From: Hermatobates lingyangjiaoensis
Lineage: Eukaryota; Arthropoda; Insecta; Hemiptera; Hermatobatidae
Assembly (NCBI GenBank): GCA_026182355.1
Contig: JAPFBL010001928.1
Location: forward strand, 6,775,501-6,839,500
Direction of reading: 5' to 3'
DNA: 64,000 bases
The notes under the pieces were generated by a model that saw only the letters and a list, made by a program, of their open reading frames with translations, was not told where the DNA came from and searched no databases. Position 1 is the first letter of the stretch; each line of letters begins with the position of its first letter. This document shows, piece by piece, positions 33,880 through 46,847 of this stretch. A program made the position numbers and the translations under genes.

Positions 33880-34310
33880 AAAAATATTCCTCTCTGCCGT
33901 ACTCTGTTATAAGGATGCTATGAATGTATATTGAGAACAAATATATTAGTAATTAGCCAGTTTATATGCTCAAATCAAAGCCAAAGCCAGCTATTCATTA
34001 TAATTTAAAAACTTTTATAGTTGGGAGTTTCTAATTTTTGAAAATAATAAATATGAACTATTAAACTAGAATAGTGAAAAAACTGGAAATTTGTCAACAA
34101 AAATAAATCTTCTTTCTTGAGGAAAGAGTCTATTCGTTACATTTCAATATCATAGAAAGATACTACAATTTACAAAGATAAAGTAATTATAACTGATATC
34201 AAGTTTTCTTCAAGATAGCAATATATAGATTTATTAAAGCATTTTGTGAGACAAATCCATCATGCCATGGAAGACAAAGGCAATTTATTTATGTTTATTG
34301 GCGGTGATTT
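33880..34310 (+). repeat. direct repeat R, first copy
   Basis: It matches 35122-35515 along about 400 bp (CTCTGTTATAAGG, TAGTAATTAGCCAGTTTA, TTTCTTGAGGAAAGAGTC, CCATGGAAGACA). The two copies flank about 0.8 kb. Confidence 0.8.
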
Positions 34311-34435
34311 TTACATGTAAAAATATTATTCCTCTTATATCTTATATAAGTCAATAAATTGTTTAAATTTTTCCATTATAAACATCAATTTTATCTCGCT
34401 TAAAAATTTTTTAAGTCAATGTAAACAATGTAAAA

Positions 34436-35515
34436 AAATCTGGAGTGGCCTACACTCAACTTTACTATAAGTAACTTAATATCAAATTTCTTGAGTATAT
34501 AACACATAACGACTCATTTAAGCAAAACGTAAACATCTAAATGGGATATGATTATTAGTCTTTCATTCCTGAGGTAGTACAGATAGTGATTGAAGGACAT
34601 ATCAATATATAAGCTTATTTTTGTACATCACACAGCTGATGCAAATAATTTCATTATATGAAATTATGCTGTATAACTACAGCAGTAATAACATTTTTGA
34701 AAAACCAAAGTGAACATTTCTTGATACGAAATATTCTCCTACAAGTGAACATGGCTTTTGTTCAAATAGCCAGTTGATTTCTTACATCGTTTACTTGACA
34801 TCTTTCTACATTGATTATTAAAGTAAAATTTTCAAATTTAAAACAGGAAAAAAACCCTTTTTTTCTCTGAAAAACATCATAAACATCGAAGAAAAAATGT
34901 TGTTTTAACATGATTTATAATTAAAGATGTACGATAATTACATTTATTAATCTCTAAACGAAAGATTTCAATTTTGAATTATCTTTTACATTGTTGGTTT
35001 TTTATAGAATTATTATACTGGGAATATTATGGCTTCTTAGTATTTAATAAGATCATTTTCCTTACCCTTTTTCAAATAACATATATACAATTTTTTCTGA
35101 GTGAGTGTTATCCTTTTCCTGCCTCCTGTACTCTGTTATAAGGTTGCTATGAATGTATATTGAGAAAAAATATATTAGTAATTAGCCAGTTTACATACTC
35201 AAATCGAAATCAAAGCCAGCTATTTAATATAATTTAAATCTTTTATAGTTGGTAGCTTCTAATTTTTGAAAATAATAAATATGAACTATTAGACTAGAAT
35301 TGTAAACAAAAAAACTGGATATTTCTCAACAAACATAAGTCCTCTTTCTTGAGGAAAGAGTCATTCATCGCATTTAAATAGCATGGAAAGGTACTACATT
35401 CACAATGATAATGTAATTGTAACTGATATTAAGTTTTGCTCAAGAGTGCAATATTTATTAAAGCATTTTATGAGACAAATCCATAATGCCATGGAAGACA
35501 TGGACGAAATTTATT
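34436..35515 (+). mobile_element. composite non-autonomous element X plus second copy of R
   Basis: It starts CTGGAGTGGCCTACACTCAA and CTTTACTATAAGTAA, the terminal text of the 25228 family, then unique X sequence to about 35100 and the R copy (35122-35515). An inverted copy of X plus part of R occupies 39640-40525. Confidence 0.65.
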
Positions 35516-38500
35516 AACTGAATCGACTGAAATAAAATTGATGTTTAGAGGGTTAATGAAATGATTTGAAATGTTTAAATGACTTATATGAGGTGTAAGA
35601 AGAATAATAAGTCATTACATTTATTTGAATAATAAGTGTAAGGATTTAAATCTTCTATTATACAGATAATCATATTTTTTTTTAGAAAATCAAGGTAACA
35701 TTACTAGAATATTGATGTGAGCTTTTGCTTAAAATGTAAAACTAAAACTGAAATGAGAACATAAAGATTTTAATGAAGTTGTTAAAAATTGACTTTGCAT
35801 ATGTGGATATTTCACCTTATTTCAATTGAAATAATTAAATTTCAGCAGCTTTCATAATTAAAACGTTTATTGCCAATGTTTAATCTTAAAGATTTACTAT
35901 TTTTAATTGGGCTATAAATACAATACTTTAATTTTCTTCCTTAGATTGGAAAGAGGTGACTATGATTTGAGGTTTTTATATGAATATATACGTAGTTAAA
36001 AGAAAATATCATATTATTTAGCACACTTTGTCTTTATGGACAAGGTTTTAGCGTAGACTTCTTTAATTAATTGGGCTATAAATACAATACTTTGTCTTCC
36101 TTATATTGGAAAGGGATGGCTATGATTTAGAGGTTTTTACATAAATATAAAATAAAACATCATATTATTTAGCACAATTTGTCTTTATGGACAAGGTTTA
36201 ACGCAGAGTTCTTTAAATAAATAAACCTTACATTTATTAAGGTTTCACATTGACACGTTGATGCTTTTACTGGAAAATAAATACCTGATTTATAATCTAG
36301 AGGTAGTGGATAACAGAAATTCACATTACTAACTCAACTTTATGAATATATAATAATATTTGTGAAGAATGTAACGTGTAAAACAAATATCTACATGAAT
36401 AAAACACACCAAACTTATTACAATCCCATATTAGTAACAAATATGTTATTACTGGTTATTTTAAGACAACTATATCTTTCTGTACAAAATAAACAACTTT
36501 TTCTTACTAATAAATCTTATCTAATGCTAATAAAATATGATCGAGAATAATTATTTAGATAATTGAAAATAAACAACAATTTTGATGCACAGTTCAAAGA
36601 TTGAATTATACTACAATGAATAATACCTAATTGTTATAAGTTATGTAGGTTATATTCATTTATACTAGAAATTAGATACTTAAAACTGTTTGATGTTTTT
36701 GATTTCAATTATTTATTTCTAAATTAAAACATGATTACAACATAATGTTTCTGAATTTATTTTTCATTTTGTATTAATTAAATTTATGTAAAACTAAAAC
36801 TGAGGACTTAGTTTTAGTTTCACTTTCCTCTATCCCAATGAACCATAACACCATATATAACTCACAATGTACAGGTTAGATGATGTATGTTGATTTTGAT
36901 AATTATAATTTTAAACAATAAACCATGTTTATGGTTTAAATTATAATTGTAGTTGACTCTCAACCAATAATAATAAAGAAAAGCTAAGTATTCTTGAGTT
37001 TGGTCATAAAAACATACATCTTGATATTAGTATCACGTTTAGTATGACTTATTTGGCTTTATCAAAGCTAAGAAATTAGTAAAAAGCACAATTAACAGTC
37101 ATTAAAATCTACTGTGCAGTTTAAATGACTAATTAATTAGAAGAAGTAATGACATAAATAGTAGTTTTATCAGAAATGTGTAACTAATCACACATTTAAG
37201 CTACGATTTTATTTCTTACTTATTGTTAACACATTAAAACTGTAGAACTGTTTTTAAGAATAATAATTATGTTTTAATGTTTGTTAACTCTAATGATAAC
37301 AAAAAAACGTGAAAAATTTGGGATTGTTGTGATATATTAATGTTTTACATTTGGTTAGAGACCAAACCTACTAAAATATTCATTTTTTTACTGTAGATAA
37401 ACCATTATTATGGGTTAATGTAATTTTATCAAATTTGATGTAGTCATTAATTTTCATTGATTAACTTTATTACGAATTCATATTTTTATAATAATTGTAT
37501 TGATATAATAATTATAAGGTAGAAATAATTAACTAGTAATAACAATACTATCAGTTTCTAAATCTGGATATAGTCTACTTCAGATTCTGTGATAAATTTA
37601 AGAAAAATATGACTTTGTTTGTGTTAATTTGATTATCTATTTCTATAGAATTAATAAAAGAATATTTCCTATTATCATAATATTTGAAGTTTGTTGATAT
37701 AGCGTTCTGGTTAAAGCGCATGCGTGACACTACATTGACTACATTGACACTACTATAGCCAATGATAGTTGGGTATACATCTCATCATCAAGAATTAACC
37801 AATTATATTAGCAGATACATGATTTTGAATCAGTTGTTCTTTGGTTTTCTTACGAGTAGCAGTATACGCGTCTTTTTTCCAAAACTCCAGGTAATTTTTC
37901 TAGTTTTGCCATCTATTTGATATATTTATCTGCAACATTAGAATAATAATAGTACTTATGTTGTGTTAGTGTTTAAAAAAAGGTTTTTTTTCCTTTTTAA
38001 TAAAGATGTTATTAGTTACATGAATACAAATAGTAACACTTGACGACGCCATGTTTAATTTATAAAACAAACCAACTTAATTTCAGAGACTCACCAACAG
38101 CATTTTATGTTGGTTGTTTGATTTTTCTTACTTTCTGTTAGAATAAAACTTCATTTGAAGCATTGATTTTTCATATAATTTCATTTTCACAATTCACTAT
38201 TAGTAAATCCAAATCAAATTCAAATCTATAAATTATTAAATCATATATCTTTTTTAAAACTGGAATATAAAAAAAATCGACGAATATTTCTGAAAACTCA
38301 CATAAAAGAAAATGAAAAAAACACATGTTGAATTAGGATTCATCAAAAACATACGTTTAATAAACAAAGTGGAATCTCATGGATAACATTTTCCAGAAAT
38401 TCTGAGATATAGGTGTCACTTTAATTGTGAAAAGTAGGTAATACTCGTATTTAAAAATTCCGTAGTGTAGGTTCTAAACAACAAATTAAGGATGCGTGAT

Positions 38501-38934
38501 TTTTTCTTGAAAAGAACAAACAGTAACTATTAATTTTTTGGCAATTCCTGTTTATAGGCAGAAGTCCACAAATCAGAAAGATATTGTATATTGTTATTAT
38601 AAGTAAGTACTTATATAAGTTTTAAAAGTGTTTTATAATCAGTTATGTACATATCGTTAATATCACATGTGCAGTTAATATCACTTAATAGCAGTTGTGA
38701 AAATAAAGATTTGTGAACACCCTTCAGGTCACATGTTTGATGGGTTAATTTGATATTACGCTCAAAAATTACACTTATAGTTTAGATTTTTTTTTTAATG
38801 AAACATTTATTCAGCATGCTTTATATAGATATTATATGCTGCAATATAACTAATTAGATTTATATTTTATATTTTTGACCCGATCCCCTAGCGGGTTAAA
38901 TAGGTCTGCCCTTTACGGTCTTTTTGTTTGATCT
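35516..38934. other. AT-rich intergenic, no gene seen
   Basis: A small local duplication is visible: TTGGGCTATAAATACAATACTTT near 35908 and 36071 with similar following text (GCACA..TTTGTCTTTATGGACAAGG). Nothing else is recognisable. Confidence 0.4.
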
Positions 38935-39174
38935 GTGATTCTACATTGAGACTCCTAAATTTTGCCTAACTCAAGTGTATTTAGAGTAGGGATCTTAAAC
39001 GAGTACCTGATATCGCACTGTCTCGGGACCGAAGGTTTAACGTCCTCTCAGAGGGACGATTTACTTAGATTTATTCACCTCCTGCGTGGGTAAATCGAGG
39101 GCCAGGTGGGCATCGAACCCTGGGCTACCAGTTCAGAAGCGAGTAAGTTAACCACTTAGCTAACCTGGCCCCTT
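38935..39174 (-). repeat. tRNA-derived SINE
   Basis: On the minus strand it begins GGGGCCAGGTTAGCTAAGTGG, has a B-box region (GGGTTCGATGCCC) near 39115, and runs through the shared body to GATTCTAC; the 3' tail is replaced by unrelated sequence. Confidence 0.85.
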
Positions 39175-39639
39175 AATTAGATTTAAAATCACTACATTTC
39201 TTCGCTACTTGCTACAGCATATCGTATTTTTAGTTATAGTTGGAATACATAATTTTAATACTAAATATTTTTAACTTTATACATGAAAAGTTATTACAAA
39301 AGTTTGGATTATAATAATTTATAAATCTTATTTCTTTAATTATTCCACCATAATAAAAGTTTCTCAAATCTATTTGATTCATGAATTTTTTAAGATAATC
39401 AAACATTTGACTGTTCTTCACAATTGTACTTGTGTCTAGATGCCAGAAATTTCCCGTAGATATTGTGAAGTTCATGAATCCGTCTTGCTCTTGATGGAGG
39501 TTCGGCGAGTTAAATAATATGTGATTCCACGTTTGAGGTATTAAATTGCCACTAGGACACCAGTCGTTATCAATGATCCGAAATCTATTGAGGTAGCCTT
39601 TGGTTCGACCATGGCTAAAGAGTGCTTTTGTTATTATAT

Positions 39640-40525
39640 GTTTGTTGAGAAATATCCAGGTTTTTTTTACAATTCTAGTCTAATTGTTCATATTTATATT
39701 TTCAAAAATTAGAAGTTCCCAACTATAAAAGATTTAAATTATATTGAATAGCTGGCTTTGACTTCGATTTGAGTATGTAAACTGGCTAATTACTAATATA
39801 TTTTTTCTCAATATACATTCATAGCAAACTTATAACAGAGTACAGAAGGCAGGAAAAGGATAACACTCACTCAGAAAAAATTCGTATATATGATATTTGA
39901 CAAAGGGGAAGGAAAATGATCTTATTAAATACTAAGAAGCCATAAAATTCCCAGTATAATAATTCTATAAAAAACCAACAATGTAAAAGATAATTCAAAA
40001 TTGAAATCTTTCGTTTAGAGATTAATAAATGTAATTATCGTACATCTTTAGTTATAAATCATGTTAAAACAACATTTTTTCTTCGATGTTTATGATGTTT
40101 TTCAGAGAAAATAAGGGTATTTTCCTGTTTTAAATTTGAAAATTTTACTTTAATATTCAATGTAGAAGGATGTCAAGTAAACGATGTAAGAAATTCACTG
40201 GCTATTTGAACAAAAGCCATGTTCTCTTGTAGGAGAATATTTCGTATCAAGAAATGATCACTTTGGTTTTTCAAAAATGATATTACTGCTGTAGTTATAC
40301 TAATGAAATTATTTGCATCAGCTGTGTGATGTACAAAAATAAGCTTATATATTGATATGTCCTTCAATCACTATCTGTACTACCTCAGGAATGAAAGACT
40401 AATAATCATATCCCATTTAGATGTTTACGTTATGCTTAAATGAGTCGTTATGTGTTATATACTCAAGAAATTTGATATTAAGTTACTTATACTAAAGTTG
40501 AGTGTAGGCCACTCCAGATTTTTTT
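39640..40525 (-). mobile_element. inverted copy of element X with part of R
   Basis: Reading the minus strand from 40525 gives CTGGAGTGGCCTACACTCAA, then X, then R to GGATATTTCTCAACAAACAT, collinear with 34436-35340. Divergence is low (a few percent by eye). Confidence 0.75.
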
Positions 40526-41225
40526 TTATGAATTGCTAATTTTTTGTTCCATTTTTGGTGAAATTTTCATTATTTTTTAATGAGCCATTTAGCGTCAAAA
40601 AAACATTTTGTGATAACAGAAATCGTGCTGTAACGCCCCTTTAGCGAATGTAATTTTGAAAAAAAAATATCTCAATTCATTCTCCATATATCTTCTATTT
40701 TTAGGCATAGTTTCTTTTTGATCTGTCAAACAGTATGGCTTGTATCGCTCTCACAAGGTTTGAGATTGAATTATAAGTCAACATTTTTACATTTTATTGA
40801 AAAAAAAATATTCTCTGTTGTTTTAAAATTTTCTATATATTTTTTGTTTGTTCCATTTGTAACCTCAAAGATAATGTCAAAATTTCAAAACTCTAGGGTT
40901 ATCAGTTTAGGAGAAATAAATGTTTTCTAAAAAACGGTTTTGGCAAAAAAAGTGACTTTTCCATCATGCATAATTCTTCCCAAACAATAGGGATCTTCGT
41001 CTTTATGGGGCCCATTTTTGTGTAAAATATCAACTTGATCCATAAAAGATTCTGGACCGCAGCGTGGTAACAAGCAATGCTAACACACTCACCCACCCAC
41101 AGACATCATCGTAAAAACTTTGTAAAACGACTTCTGGGACCTCAAAACATGCAATTCTGTCAAAATCTCGAGATCGAATTTTTTCACGATCACTATAGTA
41201 TTTTACTTATAGTAAAGTAAAAATA
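40526..41225. mobile_element. element of the 25228 family, longer form
   Basis: GAATTGCTAATTTTTTGTTCC at the left, CCCAAACAATAGGGATCTTC and GATTCTGGACCGCAGCGTGG inside, and TTACTTATAGTAAAGTAAAA at the right end. It abuts the X copy directly. Confidence 0.6.
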
Positions 41226-41267
41226 TCGAAAATTCGACTAGTATAGCATAACTAGTATAGTAGGTGA

Positions 41268-41830
41268 TCCGTTAGTCCAGGATAAACGAACAGTTTTTGT
41301 AGCTTTGTTCTTTTTTGGCGTGATTGAAATTTTATCATTTTTTTTATAAATTGCTAATTTTTTGTTCCATTTTTTAATTAGCCGTTTAGCGTCAAAAAAA
41401 CATTTTTTGAAAACAGAAATCGTAGTTTAACGCCCCTTTGGTGAATGTAATTTTGAAGAAAATTACCTCATCTCATTTTCCACATAATGTTCTATTTTTA
41501 GGCACAGTTTCATTTTGATCCGTCAAACAGTATGGCTTGTATCGCTCTCAGAAGCTTTGAGATTGAATTATGATCAGGAAATTTTCACTTTGGCTTTTCA
41601 AAAATGTTTTTACTGCTGTAGTTATACCAATTATATTATATGAATCACAAGTGTGATATAAAAAAATAAACATATATAACGATAAGTGGATCTATCACTA
41701 TCTATACTACCTCAGGAATGAAAGACTAATAAGCATCTCCCATTTTGATGTTTACATTATGCTTAAATGAGACGTTATTATTTTATACCCAAGAAGTTTG
41801 ATATTAAGTTTACTTATAGTAAAGTCATTT
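41268..41830. mobile_element. rearranged partial copies of the same families
   Basis: 41268-41570 repeats the left part of 40526-41225 (TTGCTAATTTTTTGTTCCAT, GGCACAGTTTCATTTTGATC). 41573-41830 repeats X on the minus strand and ends TTTACTTATAGTAAAGT. Confidence 0.55.
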
Positions 41831-42733
41831 TTTCTAGTTATATTTATCTCCTTTCCTATTCATCTATTCATCAATTGCATTCATGTGAGACCTGCGGTAT
41901 GTTTTGCGAAAAGGCTCCAATCTTTTCCTACCAGTTAAATTTGTCGTACATTTTATGATTCCAGAAAATGATTTTTTACGCTAATCGTTGAAGGGTAAAG
42001 AAGGAAATTTTTAAGAAAAAGTACGCTATTAAAATAAAAATGTAAGAATTTTAATCGCAAAAGCCATATAGCTAGAAAAAATGAAACTCAACTTGACTAA
42101 TGGATATCCTGCTGTATGAATCGCAATATATGTCTTATATGCTAGAATATATATATGAGCAACTCAAACTCTAAGAACTAATGGTATATCTTGCTGTATG
42201 ACCAGGGCTAATTTATGGTTGTCACCGAAAATGTTGCAATAGCTATAACAACTGTCCACCGAAATTGTTATAGCTCCTTTCAACATATCTAATTGCCAGA
42301 CACATTTCTTTTTTGTGTTTAACAACTCATATGAGAAGTAATGGAGCAAGGGAAAAGTATTTTTTTTCGATTTTATGAAATATGTTGCAATAGCTATAAT
42401 CCCACTTGTCCTACCGATTTAATAATGTTATAAATTTTGTATCCTTGTCAACATATCTAATTGCCAGACACATTTCTTTTTTGTGTTTAACAACTCATAT
42501 GAGAAGTAATGGAGCAAGGGAAAAGTATTTTTTTTGATTTTTATGAACATATGGCAATAGTTTTTATCCCACTTGTCCTATGATTTAATAATCTTAAAAT
42601 TTTGTATTTTGTCATAATACCAGTGGCGTAGCAACTATTTCTAGTAATATTGAAATATCTGTTATCAAGAAATAATCGAAATAAGAGTTGGTCAAGTGAC
42701 ATGTTTCATGAGAATAAATGAAGATTAAAATAA
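41831..42733. other. intergenic with one short tandem duplication
   Basis: ATTGCCAGACACATTTCTTT and the following ~70 nt occur twice, at about 42290-42361 and 42459-42533. TACCAGTGGCGTAGCAAC near 42628 is a lone hAT-like terminus. Confidence 0.5.
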
Positions 42734-42778
42734 TACATATTTATTATGATCAAACCACAATAAGAAATGGGAAAACAA

Positions 42779-42821
42779 GACTAAGATCTTTCAACCATAA
42801 CAAGCAGTCTTCGTCAGAGTC
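42779..42821 (-). ncRNA. hammerhead ribozyme at the Penelope 3' end
   Basis: Minus strand: GACT, CTGACGA, AGACTG-CTTGTTA-TGGTT, GAAA, GATCT, T, AGTC. Stem I (GACT/AGTC) is perfect, with an outer GGG/CCC helix beyond an internal loop. Stem III is A-U and G-C with a 2-nt loop. Stem II is weaker than at 23390 because two pairs became G-U. Predicted cleavage is after CUU. Confidence 0.75.
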
Positions 42822-42978
42822 AAAAACCCAACTGAAACACTAGATGCAGAGAACATCTGGTGAGGGGTTGAGAAGAGTGGCATTTTAAAAGGGTGAAAGC
42901 GCAGGAAAAGACTAATGTCCAGAAAGGGATGTTTGGGGAAACAAAGTAGTACAGTAAGAAAGAGTAAAAAACTATCCC

Positions 42979-43815
42979 CTAGCTGTCAACCCTCTTAGAA
43001 GAGGCTATTGCCCTATAACGAAAGTTAGTATCAAGTTTGAAGAGACCGTTACTAATGTTTATAATATTAGATCTATTAAATTTAATTAGAGACGATTCAA
43101 TAATATTTCTTAACAACATTGATTTTTCATAGGTAATAAATTTAGCTCCCGTACAATCAATATGATGATTTTAATTTTTTATATGCAAGAATAAGGCACT
43201 ACTTTTTTCTTGTCTACTTACGTTGTATTGTGTTGTTTCACTCGTGTCTTTAATGATTTACCAGTTTGACCAATATAAATTTTATGGCAATTTTTGCACG
43301 GAATTTTATAAATACTACCGGACTCCAATTCGCTGGTAGAGTTTTTTATTAACATATTGCCCACGCTATTACGATTAGAAAACACTATATTAAAATCAAG
43401 TTGTTTGGCTAATCTTGGAAGGGGGTCCAATGACTCATGACATGGCAAAACTATAGAATTTGACAATGAACAGGGCTCTGTTGAAGTATTAGAGAAATTT
43501 TTTTTTAGCACCCTTCAAAGCTAAATCGATATAAGAGGAGGGGTATTTTAATAAAAGGGCAATTGACCTAATGTTGTTAATCTCTTCATTAAGGAATTGA
43601 GGAGAGCACACTCTTAACGCCCTCAAAAACATATTTCTAAAAACAGAAATTTTAACATTTTTTGGATGGGAAGAATAAAAGTGAACATATGAATCATTCG
43701 TAGGTTTTCTATATACACTAAAGCGTAACTCTTTAGGTAACCTATGGACCAGGACATCTAAGAAGGGCAAATTACCAATTACTTCTTCTTCTATTGTGAA
43801 TTTGATTGTCGGCAC
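42979..43815 (-). pseudogene. Penelope-like reverse transcriptase/GIY-YIG polyprotein remnant
   Basis: The first frame (43815 to 43489) starts within the RT and includes NLPFLDVLV and YRKPTNDSYVHFYSSHP, characteristic of Penelope RT. After a frameshift, 43511 to 43218 gives GSIYKIPCKNC and KIYIGQTGKSLKTRVKQH, the GIY-YIG endonuclease core. Past a second break, HIDCTGAKFI and NISNGLFKLD (about 43125 to 43010) are the usual C-terminal end. The catalytic RT palm and N-terminus are absent. At least three lesions make it non-functional. Confidence 0.85.
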
Positions 43816-43838
43816 TAATGAATTACATATATATTATG

Positions 43839-46069
43839 TGTACATGTAATAAGATTAAGTATATAATACAAAATCTTATATACATATATTATAACATTTT
43901 ATCATTATAAAACACGTCACCTAGCCAATTTCTATTTCGATTAACTATCATGGCGGGAAATTGGTTTGTATGCATGAACTAGAAGATCGTGAATGCCGAT
44001 AATGCGGTTCACTTCAATAAAACATACCTTACAGAAAATCTGCTATCTATCTACACTAATACAGTTCTACATTAACGGACGTCTACCTGTAACAGTAATC
44101 TATTAGTTTAGAATCGACAATCAAGTAAAATCAGGATGCCGAATGGATGAAATCCATTAGTAGTGTAACTCTTAATCTATTTTAATTATTATTAATAATT
44201 TATTTAAATAATGAGAACAGGTGTTGAACCTTAATTGGAACAAATAATTAAACCGTTATGTTAAAAATAGGTGATAGAAACAGCAATTAAAAAACTAAAT
44301 GAAAATTAAGCAAACCAATGAGATATTTAGGAATTTAAAAAGAACAAAATATGTAATCGTTTATTTTTGAATACAAATAATATGGTTTCTGTTGTAGCAG
44401 ACACCAGCTATACAGTTCATATCACACAGTATACAAGTGAAAAGTAAGAGGCAGTTAACAGATGACGCTTTTACGATGCAACTAGAAAGGAAGTTTAATC
44501 TACAGATAATTAATACGCTAAGCTGTGTTTTTTTTTAAAAAGTAAAATATCACAGATTTCAAACCACAAGAGGGTATCTTCACAACTATGCAGTTTATAT
44601 ATGTATATGTTTTTTTTTTTATATATTTTCCCCTTCAAGTAGGAAGGGGAAATCTAGTATTAATAATAGTTAGAGCCTCTTTTTGTCTAATTTCTTGTAA
44701 AAGCATGGAGTTGCTAATATTTTGGAGATACCGATCCAATATTTCTACGTAGAAAGAGGGTATTTGTATATGATAATAAACTGAACTAAGTAGTTGTGTG
44801 CCAAAAACTTATTAAAAATTAATCCCTCTCATTGCGGTACATGAGTTTACCATCTTCAAATATCGTTAGGAACATCCATCAAAGGCATAGGTACAAGGCA
44901 TATATGTATATTATATGTATATATATATGTACATATACAAAGTCACACAAAACTAATTTTACACTAATCCAAGAAAATTTACAAAAAAAAATATATAAAT
45001 TGCACAAACTACACCAGTAACAAACGTTAAACTGATATTAGGAGGTATTCATAAGTATTTACCAATTTTTAAATAAAGTAGGCTAGAATTAATTCATTTA
45101 AATATAAGGTTATACCTTAAATTTCGAAATTGGGAATGAAATTAAAAAAATTACATATCTCTTATATGGTATAAAAATTTATTTAATATTTTGATTCCAA
45201 AGTCAAAGCGGCAGTTAAAATTGTTGACAATTTTAGAATTTGACAATGAACAGGGCTCTTTGAAAAAGGAAAACCAAAAATTCATACCAAGGGCATCTTT
45301 TTGTTAAATCATATACCTGCCAGCGACTACGGCCTTTTAGATGTACATACTAACAAAGTTCTGTTTCTGAGAAGAATTTCTGAGGTACTGTACTAATAAT
45401 TACTGTTGAAGTTTTTATAGTCTACTAGCAAATCGATGAACTTTCATTCAATAAGAGACAAATTAATACAATGATGACCACCTATAACTATTTATGAATA
45501 GTGGCTTTTTATAATTGATTCTGAAATTAAAAAAGTTCAAAAAAATAAAGTTATTTTAAAAATCTATTTCAACTCTGACCCAAAGTTCATAGCCATGTTA
45601 AAATACACTGGCTCCCAATACATCACCGAAGTTTATAAATAAATACGGGACGTTGTTGGGTGAAACCAAGTAAATGTTGAGACCATGGGTAATATGATTC
45701 ACCCATGGTACATAAACCATGTACCTTGTGTACCTCTTGAATAATACATAAGACATGGAGTCTTTAAGTGTAGGACTTGGCAAAAGGATGAGACGAAACA
45801 TTTTACTAACAAATAAAAAAAAACGACTTCTAGTTTCAGCAAAATTTTTTTTAAGCTTGACGGATAAGAAATTAGTTTCTCAAGCAGCTCCAGAGTGAAT
45901 GTACTGGTCATTACAGGCTGGATGTATCAAAGAGCCGGGCAATAGACAATAACAGAATACAAGTGACTCTCCAATAGAATAGACCTAAAAACTCAGAGAC
46001 TGGAAGAAGACTATCAATTATTTTCCGAAAATAAAAAACAAACGCCCAAATTAAAAAGAGAAAAACATA
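43839..46069. other. intergenic; one small Penelope scrap
   Basis: TTAGAATTTGACAATGAACAGGGCTCT at about 45233-45260 matches the Penelope remnant at 43455. Otherwise only AT-rich sequence and spurious frames. Confidence 0.45.
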
Positions 46070-46071
46070 TA

Positions 46072-46402
46072 CAGGGTTAGGCAAAATGATCTGAAACATT
46101 TGTAGGTTAAATAAAAGGCAAATAAAGTAAATAAGCAATAAAGTGTTTTTATTTTCGAAAAGTACATATAACGCCATTTTGTTTTGTTTCTGTATAATGC
46201 CATTTTTTTTAAAAAAAACCTAATGAAGCAAAATGCCAATTTGTTTTGTTTCTGTATAATGCCATTTTTTTTAAAAAAAAACCTAATGAAACAAAATGGC
46301 ATTATATGTACTTTTCGAAAATAAAAACACTTTATTGTTTATTGACTTTATTTGCCTTTTATTTAACCTACAAAATGTGTCAGATAATTTTGCTTGACTC
46401 TG
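46072..46402. mobile_element. palindromic MITE with TA target
   Basis: Termini CAGGGTTAGGCAAAATGATC and GATAATTTTGCTTGACTCTG are inverted and each is flanked by TA, as in Tc1/mariner-type elements. The arms extend to about 46190 and 46285. A direct duplication (GTTTTGTTTCTGTATAATGCC, twice) lies at the centre. No frame. Confidence 0.75.
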
Positions 46403-46847
46403 TATAACTTCAAAACTGTGCTAAGACAATGGACAATAGCAATGAGTTAGCTATGCCAGTTGGAAAACTTATATATAAGAATCGTATGAAAATTAAATCA
46501 CACATGTAGACGACTATATGCATCAGTATGACTTGAGTCAAGCTGTTTCAACTGCTTTTTAAACTGGCCTTCACCTTGAGTTATCCTTTCCAACTTTACA
46601 CTTTTAGTAATGAGACAAGTGTTTTAAACACAACAATATCCTGAAACACACTAACCAATCGAGCCCGAGTTAAGCTGCAGAGAGCCGCAGTTCCATGACT
46701 ATAAAAACAGGTCTAAACTTTGAATATAATTCACAAAGCCTGAATTCGCATATAACCTGAATCAAAATAAAAATTGTTCAACTCGCACATTTACAGATAC
46801 ATGGAAATTATAAAATAAATACATGAATTTACAAAAACAGTTAAAAT

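Larger units (their letters stand above)
42749..43823 (-). mobile_element. 5'-truncated Penelope-like element with 15-bp TSD
   Basis: The coding remnant (42979-43815), a 3' non-coding region and a terminal hammerhead (42779-42821) are in Penelope order on the minus strand. The 3' end is GGTTTGATCAT near 42749; the 5' break is near 43823. TACATATTTATTATG at 42734-42748 and TACATATATATTATG at 43824-43838 match at 14 of 15, marking the insertion. This copy links the GATCAAACC palindromes elsewhere in the window to a Penelope-like parent. Confidence 0.85.
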
